Assembly: GCA_009692305.1 (NCBI GenBank)
Contig: SHZK01000002.1
Span: 186,001-250,000 of the forward strand
Direction of reading: 5' to 3'
Origin: Gammaproteobacteria bacterium
GTDB taxonomy: Bacteria > Pseudomonadota > Gammaproteobacteria > Pseudomonadales > Pseudohongiellaceae
Length of the DNA stretch: 64,000 nucleotides
A model generated the notes under the pieces. It was not told the DNA's origin. It did not search any database and was given only the letters and a program-made list of their open reading frames with translations. Positions 31,582 to 38,264 of the stretch are shown one piece after another (within the stretch, counting starts at the first letter, position 1; each line of letters opens with the position of its first letter). The translations under genes and the position numbers were made by a program.

Positions 31582-31929
31582 GTGAAGAAATCAGTTGCAA
31601 TAGTAATTTCCGGCTCTTTAATTGCATTAGCAATCGTTTTCGCTGGAATTTACCGGTCAAACATCCCCAACTCTACGGAATTGCTAGAAAGTGATTGGGA
31701 TGGTTCGCTTTCAGAATTATCAATCGCAATAGGCGAAGTCGCAGACAAAGCATTCCAAACAGCTGATGAACTAACTGAGCAAGCGAGAACCTTGCAGGTG
31801 GCAGGGATCGGTTATGAACTTAGAGTGATATCGTGTGTAGTAGATAACCTAGATGGGAGATCTGTTAATGACGTACAGCAGTCTTGCCAGGACAGCCTCG
31901 AAAGCAATACAAATAATGAACAACAATAA
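31582..31929 (+). CDS. Cassette 1: small exported or anchored protein
   Basis: The 115-residue product has an N-terminal hydrophobic segment (VAIVISGSLIALAIVFAGIY) that is either a membrane anchor or an uncleaved signal. A mostly polar, acidic domain with two Cys (SCVVDN, QSCQDS) follows and could form a disulfide outside the cytoplasm. GTG start with GGAG upstream. The family is not recognised. It is the only gene between the boundary at 31530 and attC1. Confidence 0.65.
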   Translation: MKKSVAIVISGSLIALAIVFAGIYRSNIPNSTELLESDWDGSLSELSIAIGEVADKAFQTADELTEQARTLQVAGIGYELRVISCVVDNLDGRSVNDVQQSCQDSLESNTNNEQQ

Positions 31930-31931
31930 AA

Positions 31932-32015
31932 TCATAACAAGGCATTTATGTCGCCAGCAAGCTGGCTGGGACCGCTTCCACTGCGTTCCAGCCGCTCAAT
32001 AATGCGGCGTTATGC
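31932..32015 (+). other. attC recombination site 1
   Basis: The site is 84 bases from R'' TCATAAC to R' GTTATGC, with an internal palindrome (GGCTGG ... CCAGCC). R'' is the exact complement of the cassette's own start TTATGA at 31531. Confidence 0.75.
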
Positions 32016-32048
32016 GGCATCGTCAGACTAAGAGTGCGCATTAAGTCC

Positions 32049-32077
32049 TTGAATAATGTCACGTGACGCGTTACATT
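32049..32077 (+). promoter_or_regulatory. Putative higBA promoter with palindromic operator
   Basis: TTGAAT (32049-32054) and TACATT (32072-32077) are 17 bases apart. The spacer contains the perfect palindrome GTCACGTGAC (32058-32067), a fitting site for autorepression by the HigA dimer. The start site would lie almost at the higB ATG (32085), so the message may be nearly leaderless. Confidence 0.45.
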
Positions 32078-32084
32078 GTTCGCC

Positions 32085-32369
32085 ATGATAAAGACATTTT
32101 CCGATAAGCATACGAAAGAGCTTTACGAAACGGGAAAATCCAGGAAGGTGCCGCCAGATGTGCTTTCTAGAGCCGTTCGAAAGCTGGAATATGTGAATCT
32201 TGCAACTTGTCTGGATGATCTGAAAGTTCCGCCAGGGAATAAGCTTCACCAGCTTTCAGGTGATCGTAAAGGGCAATCTGCAATCGCTGTTAATGACCAA
32301 TGGCGCATTTGCTTTCGCTTCAAGGATGGTGATGCTTACGATGTTGAGTTCCGTGATTACCATTCATGA
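32085..32369 (+). CDS. higB: HigB-type toxin (RelE superfamily mRNA interferase)
   Basis: The 94-residue toxin begins MIKTFSDKHTKELYETGKSR. It carries the plasmid-maintenance killer pattern LNLxxCLDDLKVPPGNKLHQ-like (here YVNLATCLDDLKVPPG) and the C-terminal NDQWRICFRFKDGDAYDVEF. RelE-fold toxins of this type cut mRNA on the ribosome. The toxin precedes its antitoxin by 12 bases, the usual HigBA order. The pair sits in cassette 2; toxin-antitoxin cassettes are known to stabilise integron arrays. Confidence 0.9.
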   Translation: MIKTFSDKHTKELYETGKSRKVPPDVLSRAVRKLEYVNLATCLDDLKVPPGNKLHQLSGDRKGQSAIAVNDQWRICFRFKDGDAYDVEFRDYHS

Positions 32370-32381
32370 GAGGTAAATACC

Positions 32382-32696
32382 ATGGCCTTTGAGAATACTG
32401 GCAACCTTAAGCGCAAACCCACCCATCCAGGTGAAATGTTGCGTGAAGATTTCATGCCAGACTTTGACCTTACAGTTGCGGGCTTGGCAGATGCTTTAGG
32501 CGTTTCCAGACAGTCCGTCAATGAGCTTTTGCGGGAGAAGAGAGCGCTGAGTCCCGAGATGGCGATTCGTTTAGGCCGTCTTTTCAATAACTCGCCGGAG
32601 TTTTGGCTGAATGCGCAGCGGGCTGTCGATCTTTGGGTAGCATCCCAAGCCATCAAAAAGGACGTGTCCCGTATACGGCCGTTACATGCCGCATAA
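32382..32696 (+). CDS. higA: HigA-type antitoxin (XRE family)
   Basis: This 104-residue antitoxin has PTHPGEMLREDFMPDFDL at the start and the helix-turn-helix LADALGVSRQSVNELLRE, then LSPEMAIRLGRLFNNSPEFW, which is the classical HigA block. It neutralises HigB and, through the HTH, probably represses the operon. GAGAGG precedes the ATG. Its TAA stop lies inside R'' of attC2 (GCATAAC), so the gene fills the cassette to its end. Confidence 0.92.
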   Translation: MAFENTGNLKRKPTHPGEMLREDFMPDFDLTVAGLADALGVSRQSVNELLREKRALSPEMAIRLGRLFNNSPEFWLNAQRAVDLWVASQAIKKDVSRIRPLHAA

Positions 32697-32760
32697 CAAT
32701 CCAATCAAAACGGACGCAATAGACTCCGCGTCAGTTGCGCCGCTTATTGGGGCGTTCGGC
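32691..32760 (+). other. attC recombination site 2
   Basis: The 70-base site runs from R'' GCATAAC to R' GTTCGGC. R'' is complementary to the start of the HigBA cassette (TTATGC, 32010). The R' has C where GTTRRRY expects a purine, but the next cassette's R'' (GCCGAAC) matches it exactly. Confidence 0.75.
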
Positions 32761-32775
32761 CTCCAAGGAGAATGT

Positions 32776-32994
32776 ATGAAGAAAAGCGAAATCGAGGAGC
32801 TTAAAGCAATGTTTTCAGATGGCTCGGGGTTCGGCGATCCCGAAGCTCGTAGAAACGCTGAACTGCGGCTGCAAACGTTGCTTGTCGAGAAGCAAGACAA
32901 AATGGCAAGGCAGATGAATATTCTCACGTTGGTGCTTGTCGTCGTTGCCGTTGTGGAAGCAACACTTCATACGATCGAGATATTTTGGAAATAA
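32776..32994 (+). CDS. Cassette 3: small single-span membrane protein
   Basis: The product has 72 residues: an acidic helical head (KKSEIEELKAMFSDGSGF, then RRNAELRLQTLLVEKQDKM) followed by one C-terminal transmembrane segment (ILTLVLVVVAVVEATLHTI). AAGGAG sits 7 bases before the ATG. No family is recognised. Small tail-anchored proteins of unknown role are common among integron cassettes. Confidence 0.7.
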   Translation: MKKSEIEELKAMFSDGSGFGDPEARRNAELRLQTLLVEKQDKMARQMNILTLVLVVVAVVEATLHTIEIFWK

Positions 32995-32998
32995 GGAT

Positions 32999-33088
32999 GC
33001 CGAACAAGCCAATCATGCTCACTCCCTTCGGTCGTCCGACCGCTTCGGAGCTACGCTCCTTCGCGGCGGCATATTGGCGGCGTTAGGC
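32999..33088 (+). other. attC recombination site 3
   Basis: The 90-base site from R'' GCCGAAC to R' GTTAGGC (canonical GTTRRRY) has nested palindromes (GGTCGTCCGACC, GGAGCTACGCTCC). It is the clearest attC in the window. Confidence 0.82.
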
Positions 33089-33106
33089 TGCTCAGACGGA
33101 GGCACC

Positions 33107-33214
33107 GTGTCTTTGAATCAACATCCGGAAAAATCGAGTAATAGCCTAGACTCAAATACGCTGAGCCAGCTAAGTCCATCTCCAGACCTTGGGAGAAAAC
33201 AAATGGAACACTAG
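33107..33214 (+). CDS. Cassette 4: possible 35-residue peptide
   Basis: A short frame begins at GTG, 5 bases after GGAGG, and ends in TAG at the edge of the REP-like palindrome. The Ser/Asn/Gln-rich peptide (MSLNQHPEKSSNSL...) has no hydrophobic segment. It may be a genuine small gene or the head of a cassette gene cut short when the palindrome was inserted, since cassette 4 also lacks a proper attC. Confidence 0.35.
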   Translation: MSLNQHPEKSSNSLDSNTLSQLSPSPDLGRKQMEH

Positions 33215-33275
33215 GGTCAGGTCTTGCCTTTTGCCCCGGAAGTTGATCGTAGAGGCAAAAGGCAAGACCTGATCC
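33214..33275. repeat. REP-like 22-bp inverted repeat
   Basis: Arms 33214-33235 and 33254-33275 (GGGTCAGGTCTTGCC... and complement) match at 21 of 22 positions around an 18-base loop. The 'GGTCAGGTCTTGCCTTTTGCC' type palindrome resembles elements mobilised by RAYT (Y1) transposases. It interrupts cassette 4. Confidence 0.75.
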
Positions 33276-33291
33276 TCAATTTTGCTCTCTG

Positions 33292-33342
33292 CGGCACCTG
33301 CTTTCTGCTTCAATAAACTTCTGATCTGCGCAAGCGTTAAAA
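33292..33342 (+). other. att-like site bordering cassette 5 (copy 2 of the direct repeat)
   Basis: This is the second copy of the 45-base repeat, followed by GTTAAAA at 33336-33342. The following cassette starts TTAAAA and its attC opens TTTTAAC, so this G/TT is a used recombination point. The site lacks the palindrome of an attC and is better explained as attI-like or a hybrid site. Confidence 0.55.
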
Positions 33343-33362
33343 AGAAAATATTGGAATAAAAA

Positions 33363-33758
33363 ATGCAACTTCTTGATCATGCTTCGATATCTGTTAAAAG
33401 CATTGATTCATGTGTAAGTTTTTATGACGCAATCATGCATGCTCTTGGTTGTGAAAAGGTATATTAAACCGAAAAATCTTTAAGTTATGGTGTACGTTGT
33501 AAAGCCGGCGAGGAATCACATTCATGTATAGTTATTTATACTTCTGAAAGTGCGCACACAGACAATGCACGTCATTGGTGTTTTAAAGCAAAGTCTCGAA
33601 CAGAAGTAGAAAACTTCTATACTGCGGGTATTGCAACCGGTGGTCTATGTAATGGCAAGCCTGGAGTTCGCTCTCATTATCATGAAAATTATTTTGGCGC
33701 GTTTCTATTTGATCCATTTGGTAATAGAGTTGAAGCGGTATTTCACGGGTCTGTTTAA
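33363..33758 (+). pseudogene. Cassette 5: VOC/glyoxalase-fold protein with an internal stop
   Basis: The frame reads MQLLDHASISVKSIDSCVSF at the start and LFDPFGNRVEAVFHG at the end, both typical of small VOC (glyoxalase/bleomycin-resistance) proteins of about 130 residues. A single TAA at 33465-33467 (after GCEKVY) interrupts an otherwise intact frame that continues TEKSLSYGVRCKAG. It is therefore a recent nonsense mutant or a sequence error. The gene is clearly more AT-rich than the chromosome around it, as expected of a transferred cassette. Confidence 0.8.
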
Positions 33759-33800
33759 TTTTCTTTATGGCAAATTGTAAATTCAAATCCAAAAAGCTAT

Positions 33801-33900
33801 TTTTAACAGGGCGCTCAAGTTTGTTACGCTCGTTATGCGAGCTTCACGGGACGATCAGAAAGCGTTGCTTTTTGTCCGCCCCCTGGCTTGAACGTTAAAA
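33801..33900 (+). other. attC recombination site 5
   Basis: The 100-base site runs from R'' TTTTAAC to R' GTTAAAA. The outer ends are perfect complements and an inner palindrome is present (GGGCGCTCAAG... with CTTGAAC at the far end). It follows the broken VOC gene. Confidence 0.75.
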
Positions 33901-33905
33901 CGCAT

Positions 33906-34343
33906 ATGAAAGCACCAAGCACATTTCAGGTCTTAGACTGGTTGTGGTCATCGGGTCAGCTATCTCAAAGCGACATTGATGAATTGCCAGGCTTGGGTAT
34001 TGATGCTGTGATCAATCTGGCCTTGCCGACATCTTCGAATGCCTTGCCGGGTGAGGCCGAGATGATTACCAATAAGGGTATTTGTTATTTCCAAATTCCA
34101 GTCGAATGGGAGCATCCTGAAATTGACCAGTTGCGGATATTTTTTAATCTCCTAGATTCCTTTAAAGGCAAGAAGGTCTGGGTTCACTGTGCGCTGAATA
34201 TGAGAGTATCGGCTTTCATCTATTTGTACCGAAAACTACGTATGCATGAAGATGAGGCTTCAGCAAGTTATCCAATGAAACATATCTGGCAACCCAATGA
34301 AGTATGGCAAGCATTTATTCAGAGCGCAGAAAAAGCGTACTAA
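33906..34343 (+). CDS. Cassette 6: protein-tyrosine-phosphatase-like protein
   Basis: The 145-residue protein has the dual-specificity-phosphatase fold pattern: STFQVLDWLWSSGQLSQSDI, then the GIDAVINLALP strand, the DAVINL/VEWEHPEID general-acid region and the P-loop segment VWVHCALNMRVSAFIYLY. The P-loop here is C-x4-R (HCALNMR), one residue shorter than the catalytic C-x5-R, so activity is doubtful. I recall similar 'tyrosine phosphatase family' genes in other integron cassettes with the same shortened loop. The start is ATG 33906, 12 bases into the cassette. Confidence 0.75.
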   Translation: MKAPSTFQVLDWLWSSGQLSQSDIDELPGLGIDAVINLALPTSSNALPGEAEMITNKGICYFQIPVEWEHPEIDQLRIFFNLLDSFKGKKVWVHCALNMRVSAFIYLYRKLRMHEDEASASYPMKHIWQPNEVWQAFIQSAEKAY

Positions 34344-34381
34344 CAAAGCACCAAAGCGTTTGGTTGCTGTGGCGGTTGGGG
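34338..34381 (+). other. Degenerate attC-like end of the array
   Basis: TACTAAC (34338-34344) and GTTGGGG (34375-34381) flank a small hairpin, AGCACCAAA-GCG-TTTGGTTGCT, with one bulged T. It is much shorter than the other attC sites, and its R'' does not match the cassette start (TTAAAA). I read it as a decayed right boundary. Confidence 0.35.
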
Positions 34382-34461
34382 GACGAACATAGTGAAAAAA
34401 ACAGGATTAAATGCTCGATGGAGGTCAAACTCACCCTACCCTGATATAAAACGGAATCAGC

Positions 34462-34698
34462 ATGAAAATTTATGGAAGAACACAAAAGAACAGCTCTAAA
34501 CTCTCACTGCTGGCGGAATGCACTTTCGTGGCTGAACCGGAAGCATTGCGAGAGATTGCCTCATTCCTGTATCGATGTGCGGATAACATAGAAGAACAAG
34601 GCGAGTCCTGGGAACATGACACTTTCGAAAGTAATGAAGTCGTCTGCCCGGGATTTATTGTGTTCAATCCCTATGTCGTTGAAGATGAAGATTCCTGA
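34462..34698 (+). CDS. Small protein, possibly Imm32-like
   Basis: The 78-residue product starts MKIYGRTQKNSSKLSLLAEC and continues with VAEPEALREIASFLYRCADNIEEQGESWEHDTF. The 'PEALREIASFL...A..IE..G..W.HD' pattern resembles the Imm32 group of polymorphic-toxin immunity proteins, but that is a memory-based suggestion. No toxin gene is adjacent. CGGAA precedes the ATG. It is just outside the last recognisable attC. Confidence 0.55.
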   Translation: MKIYGRTQKNSSKLSLLAECTFVAEPEALREIASFLYRCADNIEEQGESWEHDTFESNEVVCPGFIVFNPYVVEDEDS

Positions 34699-34748
34699 TT
34701 AAAATGCCATATTCACTGCGGTCACCGCGTACGAGCAACAAACAGGCC

Positions 34749-35060
34749 ATGTCAATCAAGCGCGCACTGCTGCTGTCTTGCCTAAGTCTGTTATTGATGC
34801 AGTGTCATGCTGAGGTCACAGACAGCGCCGAGAGTGAAGTCGATGTAGCGCCAGCAATAGCAGAGTCCACCGATCCCTTGGCAGCAAGTTTCAGGGTACG
34901 CAATCGAGAGATTCGCGATGACATCATCGCCGAGCTTGGCAAGCGCGGCATTCCCCATAGATTGAATGATGATGGCAGCATTGGCTACCGCTTAGCCGAT
35001 GGCGAGATCATCGATACTGTTTATTACTTCGCCGTTGGGCTCTACGCCGCGCGCAATTAA
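34749..35060 (+). CDS. Small putative lipoprotein
   Basis: MSIKRALLLSCLSLLLMQCHAEV is a lipoprotein-type signal with a candidate lipidated Cys at residue 19 (LLMQ-C). The remaining 80 residues are acidic, then contain REIRDDIIAELGKRGIPHRL and a Gly/Asp-rich end (YRLADGEIIDTVYYF). No family is recognised. The start is set at the ATG before the signal; the frame extends 15 codons upstream. Confidence 0.6.
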   Translation: MSIKRALLLSCLSLLLMQCHAEVTDSAESEVDVAPAIAESTDPLAASFRVRNREIRDDIIAELGKRGIPHRLNDDGSIGYRLADGEIIDTVYYFAVGLYAARN

Positions 35061-35338
35061 GCCGCTTGGCATAGTCCAGAGAGATTGCGAAATTACTACA
35101 TGTTGAGTCCCTAAGACTCCAAATTACCTATTACTGGTATTCCCCCATAATATGCCCCGGACCCGCTATAGCCGTTGCAATTATTTCACGGGCAGTGGTC
35201 GCGTTCTCCTGCCTATTGGGAGTAATATAAGCGCGAACGCATACTCACAGCATCTAGTAAGCAGTCTCAATGGGACTCACTTTTTGTATCATGTAAGTCT
35301 GAGTTCCAACAAAATTTTACCAATAAGGAAAGTATGTA

Positions 35339-35545
35339 ATGAGTAAAGGTACTGTGAAGTGGTTCAATGCGGATAAAGGTTACGGATTTATAACACCAGA
35401 GGGCGGCGGCAAGGATTTGTTCGTACACCACTCCGAAATCAAGACTGGTGGTAGTTTTGCAACGCTGAGCGACGGTCAAACTGTAGAGTTTGAAGTTGGT
35501 ACAGGCCAGAAAGGCCCATGCGCTAATAACGTCAGGCCTGTATAA
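35339..35545 (+). CDS. Cold-shock-domain protein (CspA family)
   Basis: This 68-residue OB-fold protein binds single-stranded RNA/DNA. The RNP1 motif KGYGFITPE and RNP2 LFVHHSEI are intact, and the ends GTVKWFN and [12 protein letters not shown] are typical. About 280 bases without a gene precede it, room for the long structured leader that cspA genes usually have. A terminator follows. Whether it is cold-induced cannot be read. Confidence 0.93.
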   Translation: MSKGTVKWFNADKGYGFITPEGGGKDLFVHHSEIKTGGSFATLSDGQTVEFEVGTGQKGPCANNVRPV

Positions 35546-35604
35546 GTTAAAACCAGTGTGATGCCAATGCTCACCTGAGTGTTCGCAACAGTCGTATTCT
35601 GGAC

Positions 35605-35628
35605 AAAAGCCCGCTCTGCGGGCTTTTT
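35605..35628. terminator. Bidirectional intrinsic terminator
   Basis: AAAAGCCCGC-TCT-GCGGGCTTTT is a 10-bp stem with T-runs on both strands. It serves the cold-shock gene (+) and hldE (-), which converge on it. Confidence 0.88.
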
Positions 35629-35648
35629 GTTTTCTGCAGCAAAATGCT

Positions 35649-37076
35649 CTAGTCCAGATCCTTCATTTTTTCCACGATGGCAGAAGTAGAACAGTCGTCC
35701 AGAAATTCCAGTGCCTTGACCTGGCCACCATATGACTGCACGTATTCGCCGCCAACCACCTTTTCCAGCGTATAGTCACCACCCTTCACCAGCACATCGG
35801 GCTGTAACAGGTGCAGCAGGCCCTCGGGCGTGTCTTCGGGAAAACTCACCACCCAATCTACCGCTTCCAGTCCGGCCAGCACCGCCATGCGCCGCTCCAC
35901 TGGATTGATCGGTCTGCCACTGCCTTTCAGGCGGCGCACCGACGCATCATCATTAATAGCCACCACCAGACGCTTGCCCAGCTTTCTGGCCTGGGCGAGA
36001 TAACCGACATGACCCGCATGAATAATGTCGAAGCAGCCATTGGTGAAGACGATGGTTTCACCGTGCGCCTTGGCATCCTGTACCGCTATTTGCAGTTGCT
36101 CAGAAGTCATCACCCCGCGTCCCGAACCTTGTTCGGCCAGCATGGTGCGGCGCAATTCCGGCGCACTGATGGCAGCAGTTCCCAGTTTGCCAACCACGAG
36201 TCCCGCCGCGAGATTGGCCAGCATGGTGGCATCGGCCATTGTATGCCCGGCCGCCATGGATGCTGCCAGCACCGAGATTACGGTGTCGCCGGCGCCGGTT
36301 ACATCGAACACTTCCTGTGCGTGTGCTGGTAAATGCAGTTCCGGAGAATTGGGACGGATCAAGGTCATGCCGTGTTCACCCCGGGTAATCAACAGCGCTT
36401 CCAGACCCAGCTCTTGCACCAGGCGCTGGCCCTTGCTCACCAGTTCTTCCTCGGTAGCACTGCGCCCCACGACCGCCTCGAATTCGGAGAGATTCGGCGT
36501 CAACAAGGTGGCACCGCGGTACTTGTTAAAATCAGTACCTTTGGGATCGACGATAACGGGAATGTTTTTGCGGCGACCCAGCTGGATAAGGGCGGCCACT
36601 TCGGCCAAGCCACCTTTGGCGTAATCTGACAGCACCAGCGTCTGTGCATTATCGAGCAGATTCGCGACCTTGGTGTCGAGACCAGCGATGTCCTGTGCGT
36701 CGAAGGGTTGCTCGAAATCCAGCCGAATCAATTGCTGGTGGCGACTGATCACCCGTAACTTGGTAATGGTTGGTTTGTCTGCGGATTGCAGGAAGTCACA
36801 GTAAACGCCGGCGGCGTTCAGGCGGGATTTCAATTCCTCGCCTTCGTCATCCTTCCCCACTACTCCCACCAGTGACGTGGCAGCACCGAGTGCCGCGATA
36901 TTCAACGCCACGTTGCCAGCACCACCGGGGCGGCCTTCACGATTGCCCACATGCACCACCGGTACCGGCGCTTCGGGCGAAATGCGCATGGCATCGCCGT
37001 GCCAGTAGCGGTCGAGCATGACATCACCAACGACAAGAACCCTGGCTTGTTGAAAGGGGGGCATATCCAGCTTCAT
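35649..37076 (-). CDS. hldE: Bifunctional heptose kinase/adenylyltransferase
   Basis: HldE makes ADP-heptose for the LPS inner core. The N-terminal ribokinase-type domain (VVGDVMLDRYWHGDAMRISP, VDPKGTDF, VTGAGDTVISV) phosphorylates heptose-7-phosphate. The C-terminal nucleotidyltransferase (FTNGCFDIIHAGHVGYL, with HxGH) transfers AMP. The length of 475 residues matches the fused form. ATG 37076 has GGAG upstream; an earlier in-frame start at 37106 is less likely. It supplies the substrate for WaaC and WaaF at 45-47 kb. Confidence 0.95.
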   Translation of the reverse strand: MKLDMPPFQQARVLVVGDVMLDRYWHGDAMRISPEAPVPVVHVGNREGRPGGAGNVALNIAALGAATSLVGVVGKDDEGEELKSRLNAAGVYCDFLQSADKPTITKLRVISRHQQLIRLDFEQPFDAQDIAGLDTKVANLLDNAQTLVLSDYAKGGLAEVAALIQLGRRKNIPVIVDPKGTDFNKYRGATLLTPNLSEFEAVVGRSATEEELVSKGQRLVQELGLEALLITRGEHGMTLIRPNSPELHLPAHAQEVFDVTGAGDTVISVLAASMAAGHTMADATMLANLAAGLVVGKLGTAAISAPELRRTMLAEQGSGRGVMTSEQLQIAVQDAKAHGETIVFTNGCFDIIHAGHVGYLAQARKLGKRLVVAINDDASVRRLKGSGRPINPVERRMAVLAGLEAVDWVVSFPEDTPEGLLHLLQPDVLVKGGDYTLEKVVGGEYVQSYGGQVKALEFLDDCSTSAIVEKMKDLD

Positions 37077-37274
37077 TGGTGCGTCTCCAGGTACATGCAC
37101 GGGCATGGCGGCAGATCATATCATAGCGCCCCGAACATGTAGATTCGCGGCCTGCAGCCCGGTGGCCATTGGTGTTTGAGCACTGAGATTGGCAAACGCA
37201 TCTGCTACACTTGCCGCTGGTTTTCCGTTCAACCCCGCGACCCACAAACGGGTTTCACCCAATTGGCCAGCTCT

Positions 37275-38216
37275 GTGTCCGACACCTCCTCACAAACTGC
37301 ATTTTCATCTGCATACCTGGCGCCAAAGTACTGGCCCACATGGCTGCTGCTATCGATGATGTGGAGTGTCGCGCATTTGCCGTTTCCACTGCAGATGCGC
37401 ATTGGTCGCGGGCTCGGTCGTCTCAGCTATCTGCTGGCGCGCCAGCGCCGCCATATCTGCGAAGTTAATCTGGAACTATGTTTTCCAGAACTGAGTGCTG
37501 CGGAACGGCAGCAGCTCGTTAAAAAAACTTTTATAGCAAACGGTATGGGCTTAATTGAAATTGCCATCTCCTGGTACCGGAACATTGAGGATTATCGCGA
37601 TCGTGTAACAGTCACAGGCCTGGAAAATCTGGAGAAAGCCAAAGCCAAGGGCAAAGGTGTATTACTCCTGTGTGCGCACTTCTCCACACTGGAGTTGGGT
37701 GGCTGTCTTACCAACATGATAAGCCCGATGGATGTGACGTATCGGCCTAACAAGAATCAGCTGTTCCAGGCCGCCATGTTGAAAGGCCGCAAACGCCATT
37801 TCCCCAAAGTGCTGGAGCGTGAAGACGTCCGTGGTGCCATGCGCAGCCTGAAGGAAGGGCGTACACTCTGGTACGCACCAGACCAGGACTATGGTTTGCG
37901 ACACTCCGTATTCGTGCCTTTCTTCGGCAACGAAGCCGCGACGATTACTGCCACCAGCCGCTTTGCGCGCTTTAATAATTCGGCGGTGCTGTTTTACCGG
38001 CATTATCGCAATGCCGATAACTCAGGGTATCATCTCGAATTCAGCCCGGAGCTGGAAAATTTTCCGAGTGATGACGATGTGGCCGATGCGCACCGTATTA
38101 ACGCTCTGGTAGAGGATGCCATTCGTAAACTGCCAGATCAGTATCTGTGGCTGCACAAGCGTTTCAAGACCCAGGCCGAAGGTGTTGCAGCACGCCCCTA
38201 TTTCAAAAAACAATGA
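37275..38216 (+). CDS. Lipid A late acyltransferase (LpxL/HtrB type)
   Basis: This inner-membrane enzyme adds a secondary acyl chain to Kdo2-lipid A. LAPKYWPTWLLLSMMW is the membrane-anchored start, HFSTLELGG carries the H(x4)E catalytic pair, and LWYAPDQDYGLRHSVFVPFFG is the conserved central block. The GTG at 37275 is chosen because relatives start about ten residues before PKYWPTW; the frame extends to a TTG at 37176. Length is about 313 residues. It is divergent from hldE. Confidence 0.9.
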   Translation: MSDTSSQTAFSSAYLAPKYWPTWLLLSMMWSVAHLPFPLQMRIGRGLGRLSYLLARQRRHICEVNLELCFPELSAAERQQLVKKTFIANGMGLIEIAISWYRNIEDYRDRVTVTGLENLEKAKAKGKGVLLLCAHFSTLELGGCLTNMISPMDVTYRPNKNQLFQAAMLKGRKRHFPKVLEREDVRGAMRSLKEGRTLWYAPDQDYGLRHSVFVPFFGNEAATITATSRFARFNNSAVLFYRHYRNADNSGYHLEFSPELENFPSDDDVADAHRINALVEDAIRKLPDQYLWLHKRFKTQAEGVAARPYFKKQ

Positions 38217-38264
38217 TATGAAAATCAGCAACGACAACAGACAGAAAATGCCGGGCCCTTCCCT

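Larger units (their letters stand above)
31531..34375 (+). mobile_element. Integron gene-cassette array without integrase (CALIN-like)
   Basis: At least four, and probably five to six, units follow the cassette rule: each starts with TTNNNN after a conserved G, and its attC opens with the reverse complement of that start. The pairs are GTTATGA (31530) with TCATAAC (31932); GTTATGC (32009) with GCATAAC (32691); GTTCGGC (32754) with GCCGAAC (32999); and GTTAAAA (33336) with TTTTAAC (33801). Each unit has one gene or gene pair reading in the same direction with a hairpin-rich tail. Only cassette 4 (starting TTAGGC) lacks its proper attC, which is replaced by a REP-like palindrome and an att-like repeat. 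No intI is in the window. Confidence 0.8.
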
